Assembly (NCBI RefSeq): GCF_003344045.1
Contig: NZ_QFWX01000001.1
Location: forward strand, 434,001 to 498,000
Length of the DNA stretch: 64,000 nucleotides
DNA from: Marinobacter vulgaris
GTDB taxonomy: Bacteria > Pseudomonadota > Gammaproteobacteria > Pseudomonadales > Oleiphilaceae
Reading direction: 5' to 3'
In this document: positions 9,386-17,270 of the stretch, piece by piece
Numbering within the stretch: the first letter of the stretch is position 1
Layout: each line of letters opens with the position of its first letter
The notes under the pieces: generated by a model
What the model was told of the DNA's origin: nothing
The model's database searches: none
The model's input: only the letters and a program-made list of their open reading frames with translations
Position numbers and translations under genes: made by a program

Positions 9386-10255
9386 ATGAGTAACTCGCCC
9401 TATATCTTTGACGCCACAATGGACAACTTCCAGCAGGATGTGATGGAAGCCTCGTCCCGCACGCCGATCCTGATTGATGTATGGGCCGAGTGGTGTGCAC
9501 CCTGCAAGCAGCTGACACCGCTGCTGGAGAAGCTGGCGGACGAGTACCGGGGTGGCTTCATGCTGGCCAAGGTAAACGCCGACCAGCAGGAGCAGCTGAC
9601 CGGCAGCCTGGGTGTGCGCAGTCTGCCCACGGTAATTCTGGTGAAAGACGGCCAGGCGGTGGACGGCTTTAACGGTGCGTTGCAGGAAAGCGAAATCCGC
9701 AAGATCCTGGACAAGCACATCGAGATCCCCGAAGAAGAGGAAGCCCCCTACGACAAGGCCCACCGGCTCTGGGAAGAGGGTGACGTGGAAGCGGCTCTGG
9801 CGGTTCTCACCGAGATGAACCGGAACGACCCGGAGGACCTGAAAGTGCTGATCGACCTGGCGCAGCTGAAGGCTGAGCTGGGCGATCTGGAAACCGCCGA
9901 ACAGGTCCTGGAAAGCCTGCCGCCGGAAGAAAAACTGCAACAGCAGGCCAAGCAGCTTGCCGCCCGCATCAAGTTTCTCAGGGCGTCCGCCGAACTGCCC
10001 CCGGTCAAGGAACTGGAGGACTCACTCGATAAGGATCCGAAAGACCCCAACGCCCTCCATCTGTTGGCGCTGCATCATATCCTGCAGGAAAACAATGCCG
10101 AGGCCATGGAGCTGCTGATCCGCCTGATGCAGGTAGACAGCAAGTACAAGGACGAAGTGGCCAAGACCACACTGATCGAGCTGTTCGACAAGCTGGGTAA
10201 TAACAACCCGGACGTGCGCACCTATCGGCGCAAACTGTATACCCTCATGCACTGA
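9386..10255 (+). CDS. cnoX: Thioredoxin-TPR co-chaperone, CnoX/YbbN family
   Basis: Holdase co-chaperone that protects clients under oxidative stress and hands them to GroEL or DnaK. The product has an N-terminal thioredoxin fold with an intact redox motif WCAPC (residues 36-40), the cis-Pro region VRSLPTVILVKDG, and a C-terminal TPR-like helical region (LWEEGDVEAALAVLTEMNR onward). E. coli CnoX lacks the CXXC pair (SQHC), whereas here both cysteines are present. I chose the ATG at 9386, which has AGGTG six bases before it. A GTG at 9377 would add three residues. It is divergent from lon, another protein quality-control gene. Confidence 0.92.
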   Translation: MSNSPYIFDATMDNFQQDVMEASSRTPILIDVWAEWCAPCKQLTPLLEKLADEYRGGFMLAKVNADQQEQLTGSLGVRSLPTVILVKDGQAVDGFNGALQESEIRKILDKHIEIPEEEEAPYDKAHRLWEEGDVEAALAVLTEMNRNDPEDLKVLIDLAQLKAELGDLETAEQVLESLPPEEKLQQQAKQLAARIKFLRASAELPPVKELEDSLDKDPKDPNALHLLALHHILQENNAEAMELLIRLMQVDSKYKDEVAKTTLIELFDKLGNNNPDVRTYRRKLYTLMH

Positions 10256-10325
10256 TTGATCCGGACGCGTATTCGTTACCGTAAGTCGGGTAGAGCCCAT
10301 GGCAAAACCCGACTGGTAACCACCG

Positions 10326-10649
10326 ATGTTGAAACTTCCCCCTCAACCCCCATGCTGCGAACTCTGCCAGCGCCCGGTTGCCCGGCTCACCCGCCATCAC
10401 CTCATCCCCAAACACCTGCACCGCAAGAAGCGCTTTCAGAAGCTGTTTACCAGGGAAGATTTGATTACCCGCACGCTGTGGGTATGCCGGCCCTGTCATA
10501 ACGCGATTCACAAGGCACGCCCGGAATATGAGCTGGGGCTGCACTTCAATACCGGGGAAAAACTGCTTGAGCTGGAGGAGCTGCAGACATTTGTCGAGTG
10601 GCTGAAAGATAAGCCGGAGGGGTTTGTGCCCAAGTTTCGCCGAAGCTGA
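10326..10649 (+). CDS. Small HNH endonuclease-like protein
   Basis: The 107-residue product has a zinc-binding HNH arrangement: CELC near the N-terminus, then RHHLIPKHLHRKK with the catalytic-type HH pair, then VCRPCHNAIHKA with the second CXXC and the closing His. Families of this size occur as stand-alone chromosomal genes in proteobacteria, and their role in the cell is not settled. It follows cnoX at 70 bp and may share its transcript. It converges on the KamA gene, with a terminator hairpin between them. Confidence 0.82.
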   Translation: MLKLPPQPPCCELCQRPVARLTRHHLIPKHLHRKKRFQKLFTREDLITRTLWVCRPCHNAIHKARPEYELGLHFNTGEKLLELEELQTFVEWLKDKPEGFVPKFRRS

Positions 10650-10661
10650 TCATGACGGGGA

Positions 10662-10690
10662 AATAAAAACGGCCCCGATCAGGGGCCGTT
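10662..10690 (-). terminator. Intrinsic terminator of the KamA-family gene
   Basis: Arms AACGGCCCC (10668-10676) and GGGGCCGTT (10682-10690) enclose a short loop. On the minus strand the hairpin is followed by TTTTTATTT. It lies 16 bases after the minus-strand stop at 10706 and may also serve the converging HNH gene. Confidence 0.88.
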
Positions 10691-10705
10691 CGGAAAGGGG
10701 CAGTG

Positions 10706-12070
10706 TCAGCCGTTCCCTCGCTTCATCTCCTCATACTCATCCTCAAAGAAGAACTTCTCCTCCCCGAGAGCGGGCTCCAGCTCGTGCAGCCAGGTCGCGG
10801 TTTCGCTGTATTTGGCGAAGAAGGGCCGCTGCACCCAGTCCGGGTTGCGGGCCTGGATAAAGCGCAGCACAAATACTTTCTCACCATTGATCTCGGTGAT
10901 GCCCTGGACTTCTACCTTGCCGGGGCCGGCGCTCATTGACGGGCCGCGGGCGGTGCGGGCCAGGCCGGAGACCTGCTTCATGGCTTCGCGGTAGATGTGG
11001 AATGCCTCCACCAGGGGCACTTCAAAGTAGTTCTTGGCGCCGGTGTCCCGCTCCACAAACATGTAGTAGGGAATGATGCCCAGCTGCACTTCCTTGTTCC
11101 ACAGCTTCGCCCAGTCGTCGGCGTTGTCATTGACGTGCTTGATCAGCGGGCCCTGGGCGCGGATTTCGGCACCGGTGGCGCGCAGGCGACGAATGGCCTC
11201 CTCGGCGATGTCGGTGGTGATTTCCTGCCAGTGGTTGTAGTGGGCCATGATGGCCACGTGCTTGCCGGCATCGACCAGGCGGGCAAACAGGTCGATCAGC
11301 TCGTCCGCGTCCTTGTCGGTCACAAAGCGATAGGGCCAGAAGGTCAGGGCCTTGGTGCCGATGCGGATGGTCTGGATGTGGTCAAGTTCCGGCTGCAGCA
11401 GCGGCTCCAGGTACTGAACCAGGTTCTTGGTCTTCATTACCATCGGATCGCCGCCGGTCACCAGCAGATCGCTGACCTCGGTATGCTCCTGCAGGTAGCC
11501 GTGAAGCTTTTCGGCTTCGGTGCTGGCCATCTTCAGGTCTTTGTCGCCCACAAACTGGGCCCAGCGGAAACAGAAGGTGCAGTAGGAGTGGCAGGTCTGG
11601 CCCTGGGCCGGGAAGAACAGCACGGTTTCGCGATACTTGTGCTGCACGCCGTCCAGAACCTCGCCGTTCAGCTCCGGCATGTTCATTTCCATCTGGCCGG
11701 CCGGATGGGGGTTCAGTTCGTCGCGAATCTCCTTCGCTACTGCCTGGATTTCTTTTTTCTCGGCGCCTTCCCGGTGCATGGTTGCCATGCGCTCGTAATG
11801 CGCATCTTTCAGCATGCCTTTTTGAGGGAAGACAAGTTGATAGATGGGGTCGTCTGGTACCTTGTCCCAGTTGATCAGCTCGTTGATCACGTACTCGTTG
11901 ACCCGGAAGGGCAGCACACTGGCCACTACCTTCATTTCAAACAGTGTCTCCTCGGGGAGATTCTGAATAACGTCAATTTTGTCGAGCTGGCGGTCGGTAA
12001 AGACCTTGAAGCGCCGCTCTTCGAACTCTGCCGTGGGGATGCGGTTCGGGAACGTGACGATGGAGTTCAT
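10706..12070 (-). CDS. KamA-family radical SAM aminomutase (lysine 2,3-aminomutase-like)
   Basis: The 454-residue product has the radical SAM cluster motif CHSYCTFC (Cys 160, 164, 167, CX3CX2C) followed by LLVTGGDPMVMKTKNLVQYL, as in lysine 2,3-aminomutases and relatives. It is clearly longer than EpmB (about 340 residues), which acts on elongation factor P. The ATG at 12070 is chosen because AGAGGG lies just upstream, and the longer frame begins with GTG and lacks a ribosome site. No AblB-like acetyltransferase, epmA or lysine fermentation gene is nearby, so the substrate is not given by context. Confidence 0.85.
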   Translation of the reverse strand: MNSIVTFPNRIPTAEFEERRFKVFTDRQLDKIDVIQNLPEETLFEMKVVASVLPFRVNEYVINELINWDKVPDDPIYQLVFPQKGMLKDAHYERMATMHREGAEKKEIQAVAKEIRDELNPHPAGQMEMNMPELNGEVLDGVQHKYRETVLFFPAQGQTCHSYCTFCFRWAQFVGDKDLKMASTEAEKLHGYLQEHTEVSDLLVTGGDPMVMKTKNLVQYLEPLLQPELDHIQTIRIGTKALTFWPYRFVTDKDADELIDLFARLVDAGKHVAIMAHYNHWQEITTDIAEEAIRRLRATGAEIRAQGPLIKHVNDNADDWAKLWNKEVQLGIIPYYMFVERDTGAKNYFEVPLVEAFHIYREAMKQVSGLARTARGPSMSAGPGKVEVQGITEINGEKVFVLRFIQARNPDWVQRPFFAKYSETATWLHELEPALGEEKFFFEDEYEEMKRGNG

Positions 12071-12150
12071 GGATCGCCCTCTTTGGTTGTGCGCCAAATT
12101 CAGGAGGGTGGAAGTCGCCACCGCTCCGCTGGTTAAAAAACGGGCAGGCG

Positions 12151-12179
12151 AGTATACATAAAACCAAAAGCATTTTCAG
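12151..12179 (-). promoter_or_regulatory. Predicted promoter of the KamA-family gene
   Basis: On the minus strand CTGAAA (12179-12174) and TATACT (12156-12151) are separated by 17 bases. Transcription would begin about 75 bases before the ATG at 12070. Confidence 0.5.
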
Positions 12180-12216
12180 GTCTAAATAAAACCGTACAGC
12201 CAGGCTTTTAGCTTCG

Positions 12217-12229
12217 GTAGGAATCCTAC
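12217..12229. promoter_or_regulatory. 13-bp palindrome GTAGGA-A-TCCTAC
   Basis: A perfect palindrome lies in the divergent region between the KamA gene and aceE. It shares outer GTAG/CTAC half-site bases with the palindrome at 12350-12365. The binding protein is unknown. Confidence 0.4.
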
Positions 12230-12300
12230 GACATTGGTCTGAAGATGCTTGTTTGACGTGGAAAAAAACGCCATTCTTGCGTAACTAACCGAAATAGTCT

Positions 12301-12323
12301 GGTCGGTTGTTGTGAAACCGACC
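12301..12323. promoter_or_regulatory. Inverted repeat GGTCGGTT-N7-AACCGACC upstream of aceE
   Basis: Eight-base arms pair perfectly around a seven-base spacer, about 260 bp before the aceE start. It could be a regulator site or an RNA hairpin if transcribed. No T-run follows, so a terminator is unlikely. Confidence 0.4.
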
Positions 12324-12334
12324 TTAAAAGCGAA

Positions 12335-12365
12335 TTTTCACTGCAAGATGTAGTAAAAATACTAC
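12335..12365 (+). promoter_or_regulatory. Candidate aceE promoter covered by palindrome GTAGTA-N4-TACTAC
   Basis: TTTTCA (12335-12340) and AATACT (12358-12363) are 17 bases apart, each matching the consensus at four of six positions. The -10 element lies inside the palindrome GTAGTA-AAAA-TACTAC (12350-12365), a natural position for a repressor. The palindrome is loosely like HexR sites, but its spacing differs, so the regulator is left open. Confidence 0.4.
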
Positions 12366-12578
12366 GTAAAGTGTGGATTGGCTCGGTCAATAAACCGTCA
12401 AGGCAAACGCGCTTCGGGCGGTAAAACTCGCAATCGTGTTCTATGCTTGTTCAAAGAAACAAACAGGCGAATACCCACAACAAAACGGTCTGCATTCCAT
12501 CGCAGCTTATCGATACCGCAAGGCGCTTGGCTGCCGATCGTAGCGCGCGCCGTACTTTTTATGCCAAGGGGAGGTTTG

Positions 12579-15248
12579 ATGCACCAGGACGATGATCCCA
12601 TAGAGACCAGTGAATGGCTGGATGCGCTGGAGTCTCTGATCGAACAGGAGGGCGTAGATCGCGCCAAATACATTCTCGAAAGGCTCTCCGAACGAGCCAG
12701 CCGCGACGGCACCGAGTTGCCCTACTCCATCACCACACCATTCCGCAATTCCATCCCGGTAACCCAGGAAGCCCGCATGCCGGGTGACCTGTTCATGGAG
12801 CGCCGGATTCGCTCGCTGATCCGCTGGAATGCCATGGCCATGGTGTTGCGGGCCAATCAGCGCCCCGGTGAGCTGGGCGGGCATGTGTCGTCATTCTCCT
12901 CGGCAGCCACACTTTACGATGTCGGCTTCAACTACTTCTTCCACGGCGGTGATGAGAAGCGTGAATCGGATCTGGTCTACTTCCAGGGTCACTCCTCACC
13001 GGGCATCTATGCCCGTTCCTTCCTGGAAGGGCGCTTTGAGGAAGAGCAGCTGGACAAATACCGGGAGGAAGTGGACGGCAACGGCCTGTCTTCCTATCCC
13101 CACCCCTGGCTGATGCCGGATTACTGGCAGTTCCCCACGGTGTCTATGGGCCTGGGGCCGATCCAGGCCATCTATCAGGCTCACGTCATGAAGTATCTGC
13201 ACAGCCGTGAGCTGATCGACATGGGCGACCGCAAGGTGTGGTGCTTCGTGGGTGACGGCGAGTGTGACGAGCCGGAAACCCTGGGCTCCATCTCTGTGGC
13301 CGGCCGCGAGAACCTCAGTAACCTCATCTTTGTGGTCAACTGCAACCTGCAGCGCCTGGACGGCCCGGTACGGGGCAATGGCAAGATTATCCAGGAGCTG
13401 GAAGGCGTCTTCCGCGGCGCCGGCTGGAACGTGCTGAAAGTGGTCTGGGGCCGCATGTGGGATCCGCTGTTCGAGCAGGACACCGATGGCCTGATGCAGC
13501 GCGTCATGGACGAAGCCGTGGACGGCGACCTGCAGAACTTCAAGAGCAACGGCCCGGCTTACACCCGCAAGCATTTCTTCGGCAAATACCCGGAGCTGTC
13601 CAAGATGGTGGAGAACCTCACCGATGAGGATATCGCCAAGCTCAACCGCGGCGGCCACGATCCCTACAAGGTGTATGCCGCCTATCACCGCGCCATCCAC
13701 AATAACGGTGGCCGGCCGACAGTGATCCTGGCCCATACCATCAAGGGTTACGGGTTTGGCACCGCGGGCGAGGCCCAGAACACCGCGCACTCCCTGAAAA
13801 AGCTGGACATGGACCAGCTCAAGGCCTTCCGTGACCGCTTTGCGGTGCCGCTGAAGGACGAAGAGCTCAAGGACGTACCTTACTACCGCCCGGCGCCGGA
13901 CAGCCCGGAAATCGTCTACATGAAAAAACGCCGGCAGGAGCTCGGCGGCTTCTATCCCAAACGTCGTAAAGACTGCCAGCCGCTGCAGGCACCGGCCCTG
14001 GATACCTTCAAGACCCTGCTGGAAGGCTCCAACGGCCGCGAAATCTCCACTACCATGGCGTTTGTGCGGTTGCTGACGGCACTGACCAAGGACAAGCGTA
14101 TCGGCAAGCGGATTGTGCCCATCGTGCCGGACGAGGCCCGTACCTTTGGTATGGAGGGCATGTTCCGCCAGCTCGGTATCTACACCTCGGAAGGCCAGAA
14201 GTACGTGCCGGAAGACCGTGAACAGATCATGTACTACAAGGAGGACAAGAAGGGGCAGGTGCTTGAGGAAGGCATCAACGAGGATGGTTCCATGGCAGCC
14301 TGGATGGCAGCGGCCACCTCCTACAGCACCAACAATTTCCCGCTGGTGCCCTTTTACATCTTCTACTCCATGTTCGGCTTCCAGCGGGTGGGCGATCTTG
14401 CCTGGGCCTCTGGCGATATCCAGGCCCGCGGCTTCCTGATCGGTGGCACCGCCGGGCGCACCACGCTCAACGGTGAAGGCCTGCAGCACCAGGACGGCCA
14501 CAGCCACATCCTGGCTCAGACCATCCCCAGCTGTAAGGCCTACGATCCGGCCTACGGCTACGAGATGGCCGTGGTGGTCCAGCATGGCATCAAGGAAATG
14601 TTTGAAGAAAACCAGAACGTCTTCTATTACCTGACCATCGAGAATGAAAACTACGAGCAGCCCGCCATGCCCAAAGGCAAGAAGGTGGAAGAGGGCATCA
14701 TCAAGGGCATGTACCAGCTCGAGTCGGTTGAAGCCAAGGGCGGCAAGAAAGCCTCGCGGGTTCAGTTGCTCGGTTCCGGTGCCATTCTCAACGAGGTGCG
14801 TTCTGCGGCCCAGTTGCTGAAGGATGACTTTGGCGTGGCCAGCGATGTCTGGAGCGTTACCAGCTTCAACGAGCTGGCCCGCGACGGTCTGCACATCGAG
14901 CGCTGGAACCGCCTGCATCCGGACGACACGCAGAAGAAGTCCTACATCACCCAGTGCCTGGAAAAACAGCAGGGGCCGGTGGTGTCTTCCACGGACTACA
15001 TCAAGCTGTTCTCCGAGCAGGTACGGGCCTACATCCCGAAAACTTTCCTGACCTTGGGCACCGACGGTTTCGGCCGCAGTGACACCCGCGAAAAACTGCG
15101 GAGTCACTTCGAGGTGGATCGCTACTACGTGGCGGTCACCGCACTCTCGGCTCTGGCCCGGGATGGTGAGATCAAGGAGGACGTGGTCCTCGAAGCCATG
15201 CGGAAGTACGGAATCGATCGCAACAAAACGAACCCGGTGCTGAGCTAA
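12579..15248 (+). CDS. aceE: Pyruvate dehydrogenase E1 component, homodimeric AceE type
   Basis: Thiamine-diphosphate enzyme that decarboxylates pyruvate and reductively acetylates the lipoyl groups of AceF. The 889-residue product matches the E. coli-type single-chain E1. The ThDP-binding segment runs from GDGECDEPETLGS to NCNLQRLDG. Other family stretches are SSPGIYARSFLEGR near the N-terminus and GRTTLNGEGLQHQDGHSH in the second half. The ATG at 12579 is supported by GGGGAGG a few bases upstream. The in-frame open stretch before it has no ribosome site. It lies 10 bp before aceF and no lpd gene follows. Confidence 0.97.
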   Translation: MHQDDDPIETSEWLDALESLIEQEGVDRAKYILERLSERASRDGTELPYSITTPFRNSIPVTQEARMPGDLFMERRIRSLIRWNAMAMVLRANQRPGELGGHVSSFSSAATLYDVGFNYFFHGGDEKRESDLVYFQGHSSPGIYARSFLEGRFEEEQLDKYREEVDGNGLSSYPHPWLMPDYWQFPTVSMGLGPIQAIYQAHVMKYLHSRELIDMGDRKVWCFVGDGECDEPETLGSISVAGRENLSNLIFVVNCNLQRLDGPVRGNGKIIQELEGVFRGAGWNVLKVVWGRMWDPLFEQDTDGLMQRVMDEAVDGDLQNFKSNGPAYTRKHFFGKYPELSKMVENLTDEDIAKLNRGGHDPYKVYAAYHRAIHNNGGRPTVILAHTIKGYGFGTAGEAQNTAHSLKKLDMDQLKAFRDRFAVPLKDEELKDVPYYRPAPDSPEIVYMKKRRQELGGFYPKRRKDCQPLQAPALDTFKTLLEGSNGREISTTMAFVRLLTALTKDKRIGKRIVPIVPDEARTFGMEGMFRQLGIYTSEGQKYVPEDREQIMYYKEDKKGQVLEEGINEDGSMAAWMAAATSYSTNNFPLVPFYIFYSMFGFQRVGDLAWASGDIQARGFLIGGTAGRTTLNGEGLQHQDGHSHILAQTIPSCKAYDPAYGYEMAVVVQHGIKEMFEENQNVFYYLTIENENYEQPAMPKGKKVEEGIIKGMYQLESVEAKGGKKASRVQLLGSGAILNEVRSAAQLLKDDFGVASDVWSVTSFNELARDGLHIERWNRLHPDDTQKKSYITQCLEKQQGPVVSSTDYIKLFSEQVRAYIPKTFLTLGTDGFGRSDTREKLRSHFEVDRYYVAVTALSALARDGEIKEDVVLEAMRKYGIDRNKTNPVLS

Positions 15249-15258
15249 GGAGACCGCC

Positions 15259-16953
15259 ATGAGTGAGCAGGAAATCAAGGTTCCGGATCTCGGCGGTGCA
15301 GACGAGGTTGAGGTTATAGAAATCCTCGTCAGCAAGGGGGATTCGGTTGAGGAAGAAGATCCGATACTGACGGTAGAGTCCGACAAGGCATCGGTTGAGC
15401 TGCCCTCGCCTGGTGCCGGCAAGATCACCAAGATCACCGTCAAGGTGGGTGACAAGGTCAAGGAAGGCGACGTTGTCGGCATGATGGAAGCCGGAGAGTC
15501 CGGTGGTTCCGGTAACGACAAGAGCAGTGGCGAAGAAGCCGGCTCCGCTGAGGAGGATAAATCCGCAGCGAAGTCAGAGGACAAGGACGACAAGGCCGGG
15601 GAGAAAAAACCGGCGCCGAAGAAATCCGGCGGTTCCCGCAAGGAAACCGTGAAGGCGCCGTCGCTGGACGGCTTCGACGACGTGCCGGTTATCGAGATCA
15701 ACGTCAGCGAGGGTGACGAGATAGCGGTGGACGACCCGATGGTCACCGTGGAGTCCGACAAGGCCACCATGGAGATTCCGTCCCCCTACGCTGGCAAGGT
15801 CGGCAAGATCCTGGTCTCCGAGGGAGACAAGATCTCCGAGGGCCACGAACTGCTGGAAATGACGGTAACGGAAGACGGTGGTGCAGGCGGCGGAAGCGAC
15901 GAGGAAGAAGCCTCCTCTGATGCCGCCGAGTCTTCCGGCGGCGACAAACAGGAAAGCAAGGCGGAGTCGAAAGGCAAGAGTGAGGAGCCAAAGCCGGAGC
16001 AGCCGTCGGCAACCTACGAGCCGCCCGCGCCGGGCACCAAGGTTCACGCCGGCCCCGCGGTGCGCAAGCTGGCCCGTGAATTCGGTGCGGATCTTACCCG
16101 CATCAAGGGGTCGGGCCCGAAAAACCGCATCCTGAAAGACGATGTGCAGGCCTACGTGAAGAGCCAGCTGCAGCAGACGCAGCAGGGCAGCGCGGTGTCC
16201 GCAGGTGCCGCTGGTGCCGGTATTCCCGGTGTCAAGCTGCCGGACTTCAGCCAGTTCGGTGAGATTGAAAGGGAATCCATGTCCCGCATGATGTTCGCCA
16301 CGGCGAATAACATGCAGCGCAGCTGGCTGAACGTGCCCCACGTTACCCAGTTCGAGGACGCGGATATCACCGACATGGAAGACTTCCGCAAGGCACAGAA
16401 AGCGGCTGGCGAGAAGAAGGGCGTGAAGATGACGCCGCTTCCGTTCCTGCTGAAAGCCTGTGCCACTGCCCTGGCAGAGCTGCCGCAGTTCAATGTGGCG
16501 TTGGATATGGAGCGCAAGGAAGTGATCCGCAAGCAGTACATCCACATCGGGATTGCGGTGGATACGCCTAACGGGCTGATGGTGCCGGTGATCCGGGATG
16601 TGGACAAGAAGGGGCTCTGGGAGCTGGCCGCGGAAAGTGCGGAGCTGGCCCAGAAGGCCCGGGACAAGCAGTTGAAGCCGGCGGAAATGCAGGGTGCCTG
16701 TTTTACCATCACCAGTCTGGGTGGTATCGGTGGCACGGCGTTTACGCCGATTGTGAATACGCCGGAGGTGGCGATTCTTGGTGTGTCCAAGGCGGCGATG
16801 AAGCCGGTCTGGGATGGCAAGGGTTTCCAGCCGCGGCTGCTGCTGCCGTTGTCACTGTCCTATGATCACCGGGCGGTGAACGGGGCGGATGCGGCGCGGT
16901 TCACGTCCATGTTGAGTCAGTTGCTGGGGGACATTCGCTCTTTGCTGCTTTGA
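15259..16953 (+). CDS. aceF: Pyruvate dehydrogenase E2, dihydrolipoyl acetyltransferase with two lipoyl domains
   Basis: Core of the pyruvate dehydrogenase complex; it transfers acetyl groups to CoA. Two lipoyl domains are seen, with the lipoylated lysines in ESDKASVE (Lys 43) and ESDKATME (Lys 168). They are joined by long Ala/Glu/Lys/Ser-rich flexible linkers. A peripheral subunit-binding domain follows (PAVRKLAREFGADLTRIKGS), then the catalytic domain ending with YDHRAVNGADAARF. E. coli AceF has three lipoyl domains; two is common in Pseudomonas relatives. E3 (lpd) must be encoded elsewhere. Confidence 0.97.
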   Translation: MSEQEIKVPDLGGADEVEVIEILVSKGDSVEEEDPILTVESDKASVELPSPGAGKITKITVKVGDKVKEGDVVGMMEAGESGGSGNDKSSGEEAGSAEEDKSAAKSEDKDDKAGEKKPAPKKSGGSRKETVKAPSLDGFDDVPVIEINVSEGDEIAVDDPMVTVESDKATMEIPSPYAGKVGKILVSEGDKISEGHELLEMTVTEDGGAGGGSDEEEASSDAAESSGGDKQESKAESKGKSEEPKPEQPSATYEPPAPGTKVHAGPAVRKLAREFGADLTRIKGSGPKNRILKDDVQAYVKSQLQQTQQGSAVSAGAAGAGIPGVKLPDFSQFGEIERESMSRMMFATANNMQRSWLNVPHVTQFEDADITDMEDFRKAQKAAGEKKGVKMTPLPFLLKACATALAELPQFNVALDMERKEVIRKQYIHIGIAVDTPNGLMVPVIRDVDKKGLWELAAESAELAQKARDKQLKPAEMQGACFTITSLGGIGGTAFTPIVNTPEVAILGVSKAAMKPVWDGKGFQPRLLLPLSLSYDHRAVNGADAARFTSMLSQLLGDIRSLLL

Positions 16954-16999
16954 TTTCTGGTGATTGATCGCTCTGTAGCCTGCGGGTTGCGGGGCGGTC

Positions 17000-17106
17000 G
17001 CAAGGCCGGTCAGGTTATTCAGAACACACCCGTGGATACGTCCCTGTCGGGCTCGGTCGCGCCGTCCCTGGCGCTCAACGGTTCTGAATAACCTGACCGG
17101 CCTTGC
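17000..17106. repeat. Long fold-back element 1 (perfect 26-bp stem, 55-nt loop)
   Basis: The segment 17001-17025 is the exact reverse complement of 17081-17105, and the pairing extends one base further on each side. The 55-nt loop (17026-17080) is not palindromic as a whole. On the minus strand it contains GCCAGGGACGGCG followed by GAGCCC. The same pattern (GCCAGGGATGGCGGAGCCC) occurs in the loops of the two elements at 43184-43441, while the stems are unrelated. It lies between convergent genes and could end both transcripts. Confidence 0.8.
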
Positions 17107-17220
17107 TTGTTTTAGCGACTGTGATATCTCCTCCCTGGTTCTGCTTGGTTATTGGTCTGGTCTGGCAGTGATTTAGCCTTGACGACCTGCTGCCATGTTT
17201 TCACTTTGTCGACCACAAAC

Positions 17221-17246
17221 AAAAACCCCGGCCGGAGCCGGGGTTT
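17221..17246 (-). terminator. Intrinsic terminator of the porin gene
   Basis: Arms AAACCCCGGC (17223-17232) and GCCGGGGTTT (17237-17246) form a ten-base-pair stem with a four-base loop. On the minus strand the hairpin runs into a T-rich tail. It starts 24 bases after the porin stop. Confidence 0.9.
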
Positions 17247-17270
17247 CTGCTGAGTTAACTTCCAGAAGGC

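Larger units (their letters stand above)
12071..12578. other. 508-bp divergent regulatory region between the KamA gene and aceE
   Basis: No gene is supported here. The aceE frame stays open back to 12378 but has no good start in that stretch. The region holds a predicted minus-strand promoter (12151-12179) and three palindromes (12217-12229, 12301-12323, 12350-12365). After the last palindrome a leader of roughly 200 bases runs to the aceE start. No recognised riboswitch was seen. Confidence 0.6.
16954..17270. other. Convergent intergenic region between aceF and the porin gene
   Basis: This 317-bp stretch holds no gene. It contains the fold-back element at 17000-17106 and the porin terminator at 17221-17246. 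The bases between 17107 and 17220 show nothing I can name. Confidence 0.6.

Noticed and set aside
12350..12365. HexR operator upstream of aceE
   Set aside because: The outer bases look similar, but the distance between half-sites and the right-hand end do not fit the HexR consensus I know. It is kept only as an unassigned palindrome.
12378..12578. N-terminal extension of aceE
   Set aside because: The frame is open but has no ribosome site, and the product would be 67 residues longer than the family norm. The ATG at 12579 has GGGGAGG in place.
12996..15770. A 924-codon open frame on the minus strand opposite aceE and aceF
   Set aside because: It lies antisense to two certain genes, has no recognisable domain, and reflects the strong codon bias of aceE/aceF in a GC-rich genome. 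The same applies to the 515-codon frame at 7418-8965 opposite lon.
17000..17106. Integron attC site
   Set aside because: The fold-back elements lack the attC core sites and are not next to an integrase or gene cassettes; their stems are also far more perfect than attC.
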